Shown piece after piece: positions 14,484 to 22,921 of a stretch of 29,546 nucleotides of DNA. The position numbers and the translations under genes were made by a program. Below the pieces are notes generated by a model. That model was not told where the DNA came from and did no database searches. It saw only the letters and a program-made list of their open reading frames with translations. Position 1 is the stretch's first letter, and every line of letters begins with the position of its first letter. This stretch comes from Bacillota bacterium (lineage in GTDB: Bacteria; Bacillota; Clostridia; Lachnospirales; Lachnospiraceae): contig JAEZKA010000107.1 in assembly GCA_023436225.1 (NCBI GenBank), positions 1 through 29,546 on the forward strand, written 5' to 3'.

Positions 14484-15134
14484 ATGAAACAATATGTTAA
14501 GGAAGATATCGATAAGTATAAAATTATTGCAATCGTAAGAGGATTAGAAAATAAATATATTTTAGATACTGCAAGAGCTTTATATGATGGTGGTATCAGG
14601 CTATTAGAAATAACCTTTAATCAAAAATCCCCCACATGTATAGATGATACTAAATTAGCTATTGAGATGGTTAAAAGTGAGTTTGGAGATAAAATGAGGG
14701 TTGGTGCCGGGACTGTTCTTACAAAGGAACAGGTTGATGCTGCATATAAGGCAGGAGCAGAATTCATTTTATCCGCAGTTATGAATAAAGAGATTATTCA
14801 ATATGCGAATGAATTAGGCCTGGTGTCTATACCGGGTGCATTAACTCCGACAGAAATCGAATTAGCATATACCTATGGTGCTGATTACATTAAAGTATTT
14901 CCTGCTGGAGATTTGGGTATTAGCTATTTGAAATCAATAAAAGCACCATTGAGCCATATTCCGATGACTGCGGTCGGAGGAGTAGGTATTAATAATATTA
15001 AGGAGTTTCTAGCGATAGGCATCAACGTGGTTGGGCTAGGATCCAATTTAGTTAATCCAAAATTGATTAAAGAAGGTAAGTTTAAAGAAATCACTGACCT
15101 AGCAAGGCAACATACCCAGTTGTTAAGTGAATAA
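14484..15134 (+). CDS. KDPG/KHG-family aldolase
   Basis: This 216-aa class I aldolase of the Eda/DgoA family cleaves 2-keto-3-deoxy-6-phospho sugar acids to pyruvate and glyceraldehyde-3-phosphate. The TIM-barrel landmarks are IVRG (17-20), the catalytic Glu of LLEITF (Glu 42), GAGTVLT (74-80), and the Schiff-base Lys of YIKVFPAG (Lys 137), with GGVGINNIKEFLAIG as the phosphate-binding end. At the position often written FIVSPG the protein has FILSAV. With the kinase that follows it forms a two-step route from an unphosphorylated 2-keto-3-deoxy sugar acid. Whether the gluconate or galactonate epimer is used cannot be told from sequence. Confidence 0.92.
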   Translation: MKQYVKEDIDKYKIIAIVRGLENKYILDTARALYDGGIRLLEITFNQKSPTCIDDTKLAIEMVKSEFGDKMRVGAGTVLTKEQVDAAYKAGAEFILSAVMNKEIIQYANELGLVSIPGALTPTEIELAYTYGADYIKVFPAGDLGISYLKSIKAPLSHIPMTAVGGVGINNIKEFLAIGINVVGLGSNLVNPKLIKEGKFKEITDLARQHTQLLSE

Positions 15135-15187
15135 TTTCTATTAAACGACAAATTTAATGATATTATATAACGAAAGTTGGGACAATC

Positions 15188-16198
15188 ATGAGTAAATTAA
15201 GCTATATTATAACCATTGATTGTGGGACAACGAACACTAGGGTTATCCTTTGGGACGAGAATCGTAACTACATAGATAAAGAAGTATATGAGGTTGGTGT
15301 TCGAAATACTGCCATTGATGGAAATAATACATTATTAAAGAAAACAATAAAGAAATGCCTAAATAACCTTTTGTCAAGAAATGGACTAGGTTATGATGAG
15401 ATTAAAAGTATTGTTGCTAGTGGTATGATAACTTCAAATGTTGGACTAGTTGAAATTCCGCATGTACTTGCACCAGTAGGTAAAGATGAATTGGCAGAGT
15501 CAATACAATCCGTTTTATTAGAGGATGTATGTCCCATTCCGATATGGTTCATCCCAGGTATTAAGAATAATTGCTATGATGTTAATTTAAGTAATTATGA
15601 AAAAATGGATATTATGAGGGGAGAAGAAGTGGAAAGCATTTATTTGATTGACAAATATTTTGCTGGGGAACCTCTAATACTGATATTACCTGGATCACAT
15701 ACGAAGATCGTAGCGGTGAATAACGAAGGAAAAATAAGTGGATGTTTAACTACGATATCTGGAGAATTACTATCTGCTATCACATATAATACAATTATTG
15801 CGGATGCAGTTGGTGCTAATTTTGTAGGCGATAATTATAATAAAGAAATGGTTATTAAAGGTTTTAATAATGCGAATAAAGTGGGCTTAAGTCGTGCTTG
15901 CTTTTCTGGAAGAATATTAAATCAATTCATAATATCGGATAAAGAAAAAGTAGCTAACTATATATTAGGATGTATGCTTCAAAATGATATCTATGCGCTT
16001 AAAAATACATCTACCTTAACAATAAGTGACAATACAATGGTTATTGTAGCAGGTAAAAACCCATTGAGGCAAGCATTTGTAGATCTGCTGGAGTATGACA
16101 ATACCTTTAAGAAAATTATTAATCATGAAACCGATAATAAGGAACCAATGTCAGCAATAGGAGCCTATTTGATTGCAGATAATCGCAACATCGTGTAG
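15188..16198 (+). CDS. 2-keto-3-deoxygalactonate kinase family protein
   Basis: This 336-aa DgoK-family sugar-acid kinase has phosphate-binding loop IITIDCGTTNTRVILWDE at the N-terminus, the family's LPGSHTKIVAVN segment around residue 167 and CLTTISGELLSAI soon after, and C-terminal VAGKNPLRQAF. It would phosphorylate 2-keto-3-deoxy-D-galactonate or a relative at C6, giving the substrate of the preceding aldolase. It is the last gene of the operon (53-bp gap). No dehydratase or dehydrogenase is in the cluster, so the sugar acid must arrive as the keto-deoxy form or be made elsewhere. Confidence 0.85.
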   Translation: MSKLSYIITIDCGTTNTRVILWDENRNYIDKEVYEVGVRNTAIDGNNTLLKKTIKKCLNNLLSRNGLGYDEIKSIVASGMITSNVGLVEIPHVLAPVGKDELAESIQSVLLEDVCPIPIWFIPGIKNNCYDVNLSNYEKMDIMRGEEVESIYLIDKYFAGEPLILILPGSHTKIVAVNNEGKISGCLTTISGELLSAITYNTIIADAVGANFVGDNYNKEMVIKGFNNANKVGLSRACFSGRILNQFIISDKEKVANYILGCMLQNDIYALKNTSTLTISDNTMVIVAGKNPLRQAFVDLLEYDNTFKKIINHETDNKEPMSAIGAYLIADNRNIV

Positions 16199-16217
16199 GA
16201 AATATGCAGAAAAAAAT

Positions 16218-16273
16218 ACCACTTTCTGGTTGGAAATTAGATATGAATATTCTCATCCGGAAGGTGGTTTTTA
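16218..16273 (+). terminator. Terminator of the ABC/keto-deoxy-sugar operon
   Basis: ACCACTTTCTGG (16218-16229) pairs with CCGGAAGGTGGT (16257-16268), two pairs being G-T, followed by TTTTTATTT. Confidence 0.8.
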
Positions 16274-16332
16274 TTTGTCTTTTGCAAAGGGACGGCTTTT
16301 TTATTATCAAGGCTATGACATTTTACGGATCA

Positions 16333-16368
16333 TTAATAAAAAGCCTTCATCCCGAAGAATGAAGGCTG
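16333..16368 (-). terminator. Terminator of the Ig-like secreted protein gene
   Basis: Minus strand AGCCTTCAT-loop-ATGAAGGCT followed by TTTTTATT, 50 bp beyond the stop of the minus-strand gene at 16418. Confidence 0.8.
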
Positions 16369-16417
16369 ATAGAATATAGATGGACACGATCATGTAATCA
16401 TACCGGGCAAGTGTTAA

Positions 16418-17548
16418 CTACTTTATATACTTGCTGATGTTTTCCTCATTACACATATAATAATTGCAGGTTTTGTGCTTTCCTTTGAAGTACTTTTTAT
16501 ATAGTGATGTAAGCTCGGCATCGGATATTACTTTTCCCATATCATAGTTATTAGAGCCGGTTAAGCCACTACCGGAGGAAGATAAGGAGTGTATCAACTC
16601 CAGCTTGCCGTCTATGATTTGGTATACCTTGGAAGAGCCAGATGCAGTTATAGTATTGCTACTGGTAAAAGTCTTAAGGGACGAATTGTAGCCAAATTCG
16701 ATATAATCACCAAAATTAATGGAAGTAATAGTACCGATTGCTTTCATTTTACTTTTATTAAAGGTATATACGATAGCACCAGAAGGATTAAATACAATTA
16801 ATTCCTTCGTTCCATCCTTATCAATATCCAAATAGATAAAACGCTCGATCTCCTCTTCTTTATTCGAAATAGTCATTTTTCCTTTTTTCAAAAAGTCTTT
16901 ATAAGCAGTGGCTGCGGTTAGCTTCTTTACGGTTATCTTACAGGTATAGCTTGTACCTTTGGATGTTGCTGTGATGGTAGCAGTACCTGTTGATAATCCC
17001 TTAACCACTCCGTTCTTATTAACAGTTGCTATTTTTTTGTCGCTTGATTTCCAGGTAACTGCTTCTATAGAGTTATTAAGAATTAACTGATAAGTATTTC
17101 CGGTATAAATCGTTTTCTTCGTGGTATTTAGTTCTATCGTAGGATTTGGAATGATACCGACACCACCTTCTGTGGTAATTACATCGGTAAAGGCACCAAA
17201 GGAGGAGCCTTTATATGCTCTTACCTTCATCTGAAAACATCCGTCAATAATCCAATCCTGAGCAGTAGTATCCTCTGTTCTGGTGCTCAGCTTCCAATCT
17301 TCCCAAGCATCTGAACCGGGTATTTGAGAACGATAGTATACCTCATATCCATCTGAGCCGGATACCTCATTCCAAGTTACAGTAAGCACTGTTTGAGCCT
17401 CATCTGTAAATGTTACAATACCTTCAAAATCTGTAGGAGTTTTGAGCGTGCTTGAAGCCTCAGAAACGAATGGTTTTGCGCCAAGACTAACTGATAAGAA
17501 TACAAAGATAGATAGAATTACTTTTAGTACTTTTCTAGTTGATGTCAT
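16418..17548 (-). CDS. Secreted Ig-like (Big_2) repeat protein
   Basis: About 376 aa. A signal peptide (basic TSTRK start, VILSIFVFLSVSLGA core, probably cleaved near VSEA-SS) is followed by a fibronectin-III-like region (about 35-125, TVTWNEVSGSDGYEVYYRSQ), a Big_2 domain (about 135-215, TIYTGNTYQLILNN ... VTWKSSDKKIATVNKNGVVKGLSTGTATITATS), and a C-terminal region with DIDKDGTKELIVF, a VCBS/FG-GAP-like calcium-loop motif. No sortase motif is visible, so it is probably released or wall-associated through the repeats. ATG 17548 is preferred to 17566 because AAAGGA sits 9 nt before it. No catalytic domain is recognisable. Confidence 0.8.
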   Translation of the reverse strand: MTSTRKVLKVILSIFVFLSVSLGAKPFVSEASSTLKTPTDFEGIVTFTDEAQTVLTVTWNEVSGSDGYEVYYRSQIPGSDAWEDWKLSTRTEDTTAQDWIIDGCFQMKVRAYKGSSFGAFTDVITTEGGVGIIPNPTIELNTTKKTIYTGNTYQLILNNSIEAVTWKSSDKKIATVNKNGVVKGLSTGTATITATSKGTSYTCKITVKKLTAATAYKDFLKKGKMTISNKEEEIERFIYLDIDKDGTKELIVFNPSGAIVYTFNKSKMKAIGTITSINFGDYIEFGYNSSLKTFTSSNTITASGSSKVYQIIDGKLELIHSLSSSGSGLTGSNNYDMGKVISDAELTSLYKKYFKGKHKTCNYYMCNEENISKYIK

Positions 17549-17566
17549 ACATAATAATCCTTTCAT

Positions 17567-17824
17567 AAGCTTGTTGTATAGTTAGTATATTCTACACAAT
17601 ATGACATCATTTGTCAAATTGGTATATAAAGTAGTTGGCAGAACCAATATCATAAGATAAGGTATTAGGTGTATTTGCCTCGTAGAGCATATAATATTTA
17701 TGCGACAGTATGCAATATATAAGATATTTCTTGCATTTCTTGGGATTGTACAACATACGATATATTGGACGAAGTAAGTTGTACAAGGGATGGATCAGAA
17801 TGATGCAGGAAAGGAGTAAATGGA
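17567..17824. other. Non-coding gap before the holin gene
   Basis: Divergent intergenic stretch of A+T-rich sequence. Short frames crossing it on both strands lack ribosome sites and family resemblance. No clear promoter could be assigned. Confidence 0.4.
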
Positions 17825-18103
17825 ATGGAATTCTTATCACGATATGTTGTTGTCGTCGTATTAGCCATATGCTTATGTCTTGGATACATAATCAAACATA
17901 GTATTTCCTTTATCCCGAATAAGTTTATACCTCTTATCTTGGCGGTTGTGGGTACCTTGTTAAATGTATGGATCAACGGATGGACCTTTACACCAGAGAT
18001 CCTCCTTGGCGGTCTTGCGAGCGGACTTGCAAGTACTGGCGCATTTGAATTAGTACGTAATATTACAAGCGGTAATGACGCCCAGAGTGGCTCGACATCA
18101 TAG
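17825..18103 (+). CDS. Phage-type holin (A118/Hol44-like)
   Basis: This 92-aa protein has a first hydrophobic helix (YVVVVVLAICLCLGYIIKH), a short turn, a second (FIPLILAVVGTLLNVWING), a third glycine-rich one (ILLGGLASGLASTGAFELV) and a polar tail. This is the pattern of small A118-type holins from Firmicutes prophages. GGAAAGGAG lies 10 nt upstream of the ATG. No endolysin, tail or packaging gene is nearby, so it is either a prophage relic or one of the lone chromosomal holins used for autolysis or protein release. Confidence 0.8.
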   Translation: MEFLSRYVVVVVLAICLCLGYIIKHSISFIPNKFIPLILAVVGTLLNVWINGWTFTPEILLGGLASGLASTGAFELVRNITSGNDAQSGSTS

Positions 18104-18132
18104 AAATATATGTGAAAATCCGTTAATAGTAA

Positions 18133-18198
18133 ACAAAGGAGCATCCTTTTCCTTCTGATCCGCAGAGAGGTATCATGTCGGGAAGAATGCTCCTTTGT
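18133..18198 (+). terminator. Long hairpin after the holin gene
   Basis: ACAAAGGAGCAT (18133-18144) pairs perfectly with ATGCTCCTTTGT (18187-18198) around a 42-nt loop that has CCTT/AAGG-type extensions. There is no T-run, so terminator function is uncertain. It lies between convergent genes. Confidence 0.55.
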
Positions 18199-18245
18199 CA
18201 TATATTTGAGACTTAGTTACACTGCAATCAAGTGCTTAAGCCTTC

Positions 18246-18779
18246 TTATTTAATTATAGAATTAATGATTGGCTCCAAATTCTTCTCATTTGTGAAATCC
18301 AAAGGATGCTCATAACCAGATAGCATACCTTTAACGTCCGCATCCGGATTTTCAATCTTCTGTAGCTGAAGCTTCTTTAACATCATTAATAGCTTATAGA
18401 ATGGACTTAATCGACCATAATCAAAGCCACCGCGTAGATAGTATAGATCGATCTTATTCTGCTGATTCACCGGAATATTCGCGTTTACCAATTCAGGGAC
18501 AATTGTATTCTTAGCAGGCGAGGCACCTACTGCGAATACAATCAGCCGTTTATCCTTCAGCAGCTCAAAGTTCTTTGTAATCAGCTTAATTCCGCTGATG
18601 CCGATTGCGTAAAGACCGCTACCGTAGATAATCGTATCATAATCCATGATATCCTTTATACTTATCTTTTTTCCCTCAAGTAAGGTGCAGTTAAGCCGCT
18701 TTGCCAGCCAGGTAGCATAGTTCTTCGTAAATCCGGTCTTCGAACGGTATACGACTACAATTTTCTCATTCTTTGACAT
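18246..18779 (-). CDS. Flavodoxin-domain protein
   Basis: This 177-aa protein has a flavodoxin fold with an FMN phosphate loop VVYRSKTGFTKNYATWLAKRL near the N-terminus, followed by YDTIIYGSGLYAIGISG and RLIVFAVGASP, as in the Flavodoxin_5 / protoporphyrinogen-oxidase-like group. The expected partner is a redox enzyme or quinone; none is adjacent. The start overlaps the marR stop by 14 bp, so expression follows the MarR regulator and probably responds to redox-active or electrophilic compounds. Confidence 0.85.
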   Translation of the reverse strand: MSKNEKIVVVYRSKTGFTKNYATWLAKRLNCTLLEGKKISIKDIMDYDTIIYGSGLYAIGISGIKLITKNFELLKDKRLIVFAVGASPAKNTIVPELVNANIPVNQQNKIDLYYLRGGFDYGRLSPFYKLLMMLKKLQLQKIENPDADVKGMLSGYEHPLDFTNEKNLEPIINSIIK

Positions 18780-19233
18780 ATTCTTTACCCAACCCCTCCA
18801 ATGTTTTTTTCATAGTAAGCATCACCTCTTCTGTAACCTTAAGATCCTCCGGCCTAAATTGTCCAAAGAGCTTCTCCATGAAATCAGCACTTTTATCATG
18901 GTACGCCTGGGAGAATTCCAGGCATTTAGGTGTAGCTTTAATTCGCAGCCGTCTTCCATCCTCATTATCCTTTGTTATCTCGACAAAACCCTTTTGCTCC
19001 AGCTTAAGCACCAGCTGCTTTACGTTCTGGTGAGAGCTGCCAACAGTCCCTGCTAATTCGGTCAGGGTAGGTGAATAATTTTCCATGATGCCAAGTACCA
19101 GAAGTACAAACCATTGCTTAGTCGAAATCTCAGCAAAGAAGGAATCTCCAATTGTCTGGAGCTTATTGGAGAGCATAAAGATGAGAGTAAAGATGACATA
19201 TTTGCTTTCAGTACCCTGAGTCGGAAGTTCCAT
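18766..19233 (-). CDS. MarR family transcriptional regulator
   Basis: This 155-aa winged-helix protein has a dimer helix (FTLIFMLSNKLQTIGDSFFAEISTKQWFVLLVLGIM), recognition region LTELAGTVGSSHQNVKQLVLKLEQKGFVEI and wing TKDNEDGRRLRIKATPKCLEF. The ribosome site GGAGGAAG precedes ATG 19233. Its promoter is buried in a 46-bp inverted repeat, strongly implying tight autorepression of marR-flavodoxin. The DGRRLRI wing is intact, so DNA binding should be functional. No conserved cysteine pair for redox sensing is evident. Confidence 0.9.
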   Translation of the reverse strand: MELPTQGTESKYVIFTLIFMLSNKLQTIGDSFFAEISTKQWFVLLVLGIMENYSPTLTELAGTVGSSHQNVKQLVLKLEQKGFVEITKDNEDGRRLRIKATPKCLEFSQAYHDKSADFMEKLFGQFRPEDLKVTEEVMLTMKKTLEGLGKEYVKE

Positions 19234-19247
19234 TGGTGTCTTCCTCC

Positions 19248-19306
19248 AATTATGTAATATATTACCTTATAATAGGTAATATATTACATAATTACATATT
19301 TGTCAA
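19248..19306 (-). promoter_or_regulatory. marR promoter within a 46-bp inverted-repeat operator
   Basis: Minus strand TTGACA (19301-19306), 17-bp spacer, TATATT (19278-19283). Two 20-bp arms (19248-19267 and 19274-19293) are perfect inverted repeats around a TATAAT centre. Each arm also contains the 12-bp palindrome GTAATATATTAC, i.e. two adjacent operator sites. Confidence 0.85.
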
Positions 19307-19426
19307 TAACGTTTACAAAAGAAATAAAGAAAGATTTTAGTGCAATGGCGCAGGGGTCATTCATATTGGAAGTAACATTTTTCGATTACTCTTTTGGAAT
19401 AACAGAATGAGTGTTCGGTCGTAAGC

Positions 19427-19455
19427 TTGCAGATTTACAGTATCTTGTGTATAAT
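19427..19455 (+). promoter_or_regulatory. Predicted promoter of the SbcD-like gene
   Basis: TTGCAG (19427-19432), 17-bp spacer, TATAAT (19450-19455), leaving a leader of about 140 nt before ATG 19601 in which no other gene was seen. Confidence 0.6.
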
Positions 19456-19600
19456 GAAAAGAGCTTAAAGGACAATAAATGACTATACACTGTGCTATAC
19501 TTAGATATAAATTGACTAGTAATTAACATATAAATTGTTCATGCCGCCCAAATTCGCGGTCATTGGCAGCATAGGGATTAGTGTGAAAAGGAGGAGGCTC

Positions 19601-20671
19601 ATGAAGTTCATACATATTGCGGACATTCACCTCGGGGCGGTGCCGGATTCGGACATGCCATGGGGTGCCCAAAGAGGAAAGGAAATCTGGAGCAGCTTCC
19701 AGGATATCGTAAGAATTTGTAATGAGGAGAAAGCAGATCTATTACTGATTGCAGGTGATATGTTCCATCGTCAGCCCCTGGTCAGAGAGCTGAAGGAGGC
19801 TAACTATATACTCAGTAAGCTTGAGACAGCCAAGGCTCTGATTATTGCCGGTAATCATGACTATATCGGGGCCAGATCGAATTACCAGGGCTTTGAATGG
19901 GATAAGAAGGTTCATTTCTTTATGAGTGCATCCATGGAATGTAAGGTCATGGAGGAGCTTAATACCCAGGTATATGGGCTGAGTTTTCATACGAAGGATA
20001 TCTATGAGGCGTTATATGACGGGGCAAAGCATGATCGAAATGACGGCATTCATATTCTTCTTGCCCATGGTGGTGATGAGAGAAATATTCCGATTAATCG
20101 CAAGAAGCTGGCAGAGCTGGAGTATGACTATGTTGCCTTGGGTCATATCCACAAGCCGGAGATGATCACGAAACGAATGGCATATAGTGGTTCCTTGGAG
20201 CCTATGGATAAGAATGAGACAGGAGACCGCGGTTATATTCTCGGAGAGATTACGGTAAAGCCAGATGGAAGCAAGGATACGGTAGTACGATTTATACCTC
20301 ATGCAGTCAGAGCCTATAAGCGCTGTCTTCTTCCAGTGAACCCGCAGACCACTAATGGCGCACTGGTGGATCTAGCCAGGGCTATCATGAAGGAACAGGG
20401 AGAACAACATATCTATTCCTTTACGATACAAGGGGTAAGGGATGAGACGATTCATTTTGATAAGGAAGCTATCCTGGCGCTGGGTAATATTCTGGAGACC
20501 ACGGATCAGTCCGTACCCGATTACGACTTTGACGCATTATATCGAGAGAATAAGGATAATGTAATCGGTATGTTCATTCAGAAGATCAGAGAGAGTTCGG
20601 GGCAGGATGAGATAGCGAAGAAAGCGCTTTATTATGGAATTGAAGCATTACTTTGCGCAAAGGAAGCTTGA
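19601..20671 (+). CDS. Metallophosphoesterase, SbcD/YhaO-like DNA repair exonuclease
   Basis: This 356-aa calcineurin-like phosphoesterase carries the full metal-ligand series: ADIHLG near residue 7, LLLIAGDMFHR near 47, GNHDY near 84, LAHGGDE near 152 and LGHIHKP near 178. This is the Mre11/SbcD/YhaO arrangement, with a C-terminal capping region. GGAGGAGG lies just before ATG 19601; 22 codons further upstream remain open but lack a ribosome site. It pairs with the SbcC/YhaN-like ATPase that follows after about 97 bp and presumably processes DNA ends or hairpins together with it. Confidence 0.88.
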   Translation: MKFIHIADIHLGAVPDSDMPWGAQRGKEIWSSFQDIVRICNEEKADLLLIAGDMFHRQPLVRELKEANYILSKLETAKALIIAGNHDYIGARSNYQGFEWDKKVHFFMSASMECKVMEELNTQVYGLSFHTKDIYEALYDGAKHDRNDGIHILLAHGGDERNIPINRKKLAELEYDYVALGHIHKPEMITKRMAYSGSLEPMDKNETGDRGYILGEITVKPDGSKDTVVRFIPHAVRAYKRCLLPVNPQTTNGALVDLARAIMKEQGEQHIYSFTIQGVRDETIHFDKEAILALGNILETTDQSVPDYDFDALYRENKDNVIGMFIQKIRESSGQDEIAKKALYYGIEALLCAKEA

Positions 20672-20768
20672 TACCCTAATCAAGCTTGAGATTTACCGCT
20701 TAACAGAGGAAGATACAGATTATTTTTAGAAGGTTAATGAGAGCATTAGATTGGAGAGATTGTTTGAG

Positions 20769-22859
20769 ATGCTGATAAGAAAGCTTAAAATAAATTATTT
20801 TGGTCGCTTCAATAATAAGGAAATCGAACTTAAACCCGGTATTAACCTGATTTACGGAGAGAACGAAGCGGGAAAATCTACAATACATACCTTTATTAAG
20901 GGAATGTTTTTTGGGATTCAAAGACAGCGAGGCAGAGCAGCCGCTTCCAAAGAAGATCTGTATATGAGATATTTGCCCTGGGATTATCCGGGAGCTTTCG
21001 CTGGAAGTATGGAGGTTGAGATTGAAGGAAAAAGGTATCAGCTGCAGAGAAATTTTCATGCCAATGATAAAAGCTTCTCCATTATTGATTTATCAACAGG
21101 ACGAGAGATAAGACAGAGTGAGGACATGATCAGCGAGTTGATACCTGGTTTTTCGGAATCAACCTTTAAGAATACAATCAGTATTGAACAGCTCAAGGCG
21201 CAGACAGACTCTGAGCTTGCTGCCCAGGTACATAATTATATCGCGAACCTGTCTCTTGCAAAGAGTAAGGAGGTTAATATTGCAAAAGCGGTCAGCTTCC
21301 TTAACGAACAGCGAAAGCATTTGGAAGCCACCTGGAATCAGGAGGCACTTAAGACGCTGCAAAGCGCAATTGAGGACGGGATTGCCAAAGAGGAGAAGCT
21401 GGATCGATTGACTCTGCAGTTACGTGAGCTTCAGGAGCAGGAGAATAGGCTGCAAATACAGAAGGGGGAGTTGGCAACAGAACCGGATAGCGAAGCAGCT
21501 CGCCGCATGGAACAGCTTCCGGCGATATTAGAAAAATATCGCATTTATCAGGAGCTACAGCATCAAGTGGTACAGTTAGATGAGCAAATCAAACAACTTA
21601 AGAATAGATCGGACGTATGCGAGAAGCAGCAACAGGTCCTTGAGCAACTGAAAATGGATAAGAAAAAGGCAGAAGCCTTACGGAACGATCTCTATGAGTT
21701 GGAAAAGCAGGAGCAGGAGCTAAGCCACAAATTGGGTCACTTACAGAAAAGGAGCAGTAAGGCGCTCAATTATAGTATACCTGCATCAATCGTGATTGCA
21801 CTTCTTGCGGTATTCCTTTCGGGGGTTCATCTTGTCGGATTCCTTCTGGGAGCGTTCGCTCTGATTACCAGAGGCGCAGGATATATTATTATGATGCGGA
21901 AGAATAGGAAGAGCAGGAGTGCGCTTCACCGTAGGAAGGATACCCTTGATCAGAAGAGAAGAGACACCGGGAACGGGATCATGGAAATTCTGACCAAGCA
22001 TCAGGCGAATACCATAGAAGCCCTAACGGATCGGCAGGAGGAGCTTTACCAGAGTCTCCTTTCTATACAGCATTCCATGGATCAGATCAAGGAGCATGAA
22101 AAGCGTAAAAGCGATATACAGGACAATCTAGATTCCATCTACGATGCCATCATGACTTATCTGCAATATTTCATAGCGACGGATGAACTGACTCCCGAGG
22201 CGATGCAACGAATTACGGATGAGCTTCGTCTAAGAAAGCAGGAGACTTGGGTTAGACAGAAAGAATTAAATGAGAGCTTAGAAGCCTGCAGACTTCGTAT
22301 GGAAAAGGTGAGATGGGAGATATCTGCCTTAGAGGGAAATGAAGAGGAGCTTCTTAAGAATCAGTTAAAATATGAGAAGTTGAAGAAGCAGCAGACGGAG
22401 AGTGGGGTTGAGGTAGAGGCAATTAAGCTTGCTCTGTCCTCCATTGGGGATTTATCAGCCCAGATACATGACAGCTTTGGACAACAGCTGAATAATGCTG
22501 TATCCAAGGTAATCGGTGAGATAACCGGGCAGAAATACAACGATCTAAAGGTTGATGAGAAACTGGATATTAAGATTGGAAGAAACGGTGATTATGTACT
22601 TCTGGAGCGATTAAGTGCCGGAACCATTGACCAGGTATATTTTGCACTGCGTATGGCAGTCGCTGATTTGTTAATGGGTAAGGATAAGATGCCGCTCCTG
22701 TTTGATGACAGCTTTGCTCTATATGACGATACAAGGGTTAAGGCAGCATTGGCGGAGATAGCGCAGCGAAGTCAGGTTATATTATTCACCTGCCATAAGA
22801 GAGAACAGAAGCTATTGGAGGAATTAAACCTTCCCTATCATTGGATAGAGCTATCGTGA
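20769..22859 (+). CDS. SbcC/YhaN-like AAA ATPase
   Basis: About 696 aa. Walker A GENEAGKST (about residues 32-40) is followed by a long coiled-coil region rich in Glu, Gln and Lys. Unusually, two adjacent hydrophobic spans interrupt it (SIPASIVIALLAVFLSGVHLVGFLLGAFALI near residue 340), as in YhaN, and a second coiled coil follows. The C-terminal lobe has signature LSAGTIDQVYFALRMAVADLL and Walker B MPLLFDDSFALYDD. It is a Rad50-type partner for the preceding nuclease; the hydrophobic hairpin suggests membrane attachment. ATG 20769 is preferred over TTG 20751 because GGAGAG is spaced for it and homologous sequence starts there. Confidence 0.88.
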   Translation: MLIRKLKINYFGRFNNKEIELKPGINLIYGENEAGKSTIHTFIKGMFFGIQRQRGRAAASKEDLYMRYLPWDYPGAFAGSMEVEIEGKRYQLQRNFHANDKSFSIIDLSTGREIRQSEDMISELIPGFSESTFKNTISIEQLKAQTDSELAAQVHNYIANLSLAKSKEVNIAKAVSFLNEQRKHLEATWNQEALKTLQSAIEDGIAKEEKLDRLTLQLRELQEQENRLQIQKGELATEPDSEAARRMEQLPAILEKYRIYQELQHQVVQLDEQIKQLKNRSDVCEKQQQVLEQLKMDKKKAEALRNDLYELEKQEQELSHKLGHLQKRSSKALNYSIPASIVIALLAVFLSGVHLVGFLLGAFALITRGAGYIIMMRKNRKSRSALHRRKDTLDQKRRDTGNGIMEILTKHQANTIEALTDRQEELYQSLLSIQHSMDQIKEHEKRKSDIQDNLDSIYDAIMTYLQYFIATDELTPEAMQRITDELRLRKQETWVRQKELNESLEACRLRMEKVRWEISALEGNEEELLKNQLKYEKLKKQQTESGVEVEAIKLALSSIGDLSAQIHDSFGQQLNNAVSKVIGEITGQKYNDLKVDEKLDIKIGRNGDYVLLERLSAGTIDQVYFALRMAVADLLMGKDKMPLLFDDSFALYDDTRVKAALAEIAQRSQVILFTCHKREQKLLEELNLPYHWIELS

Positions 22860-22921
22860 CAGGAAGCGTTAGGAGTAGCTTCAAAGAGAATGATAGGGAT
22901 AATGATTTTAGGTGACGGATT

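Noticed and set aside
17698..18201. Minus-strand frame of 167 codons over the holin gene
   Set aside because: It is antisense to a well-supported holin with a ribosome site, has low-complexity composition and resembles no family.
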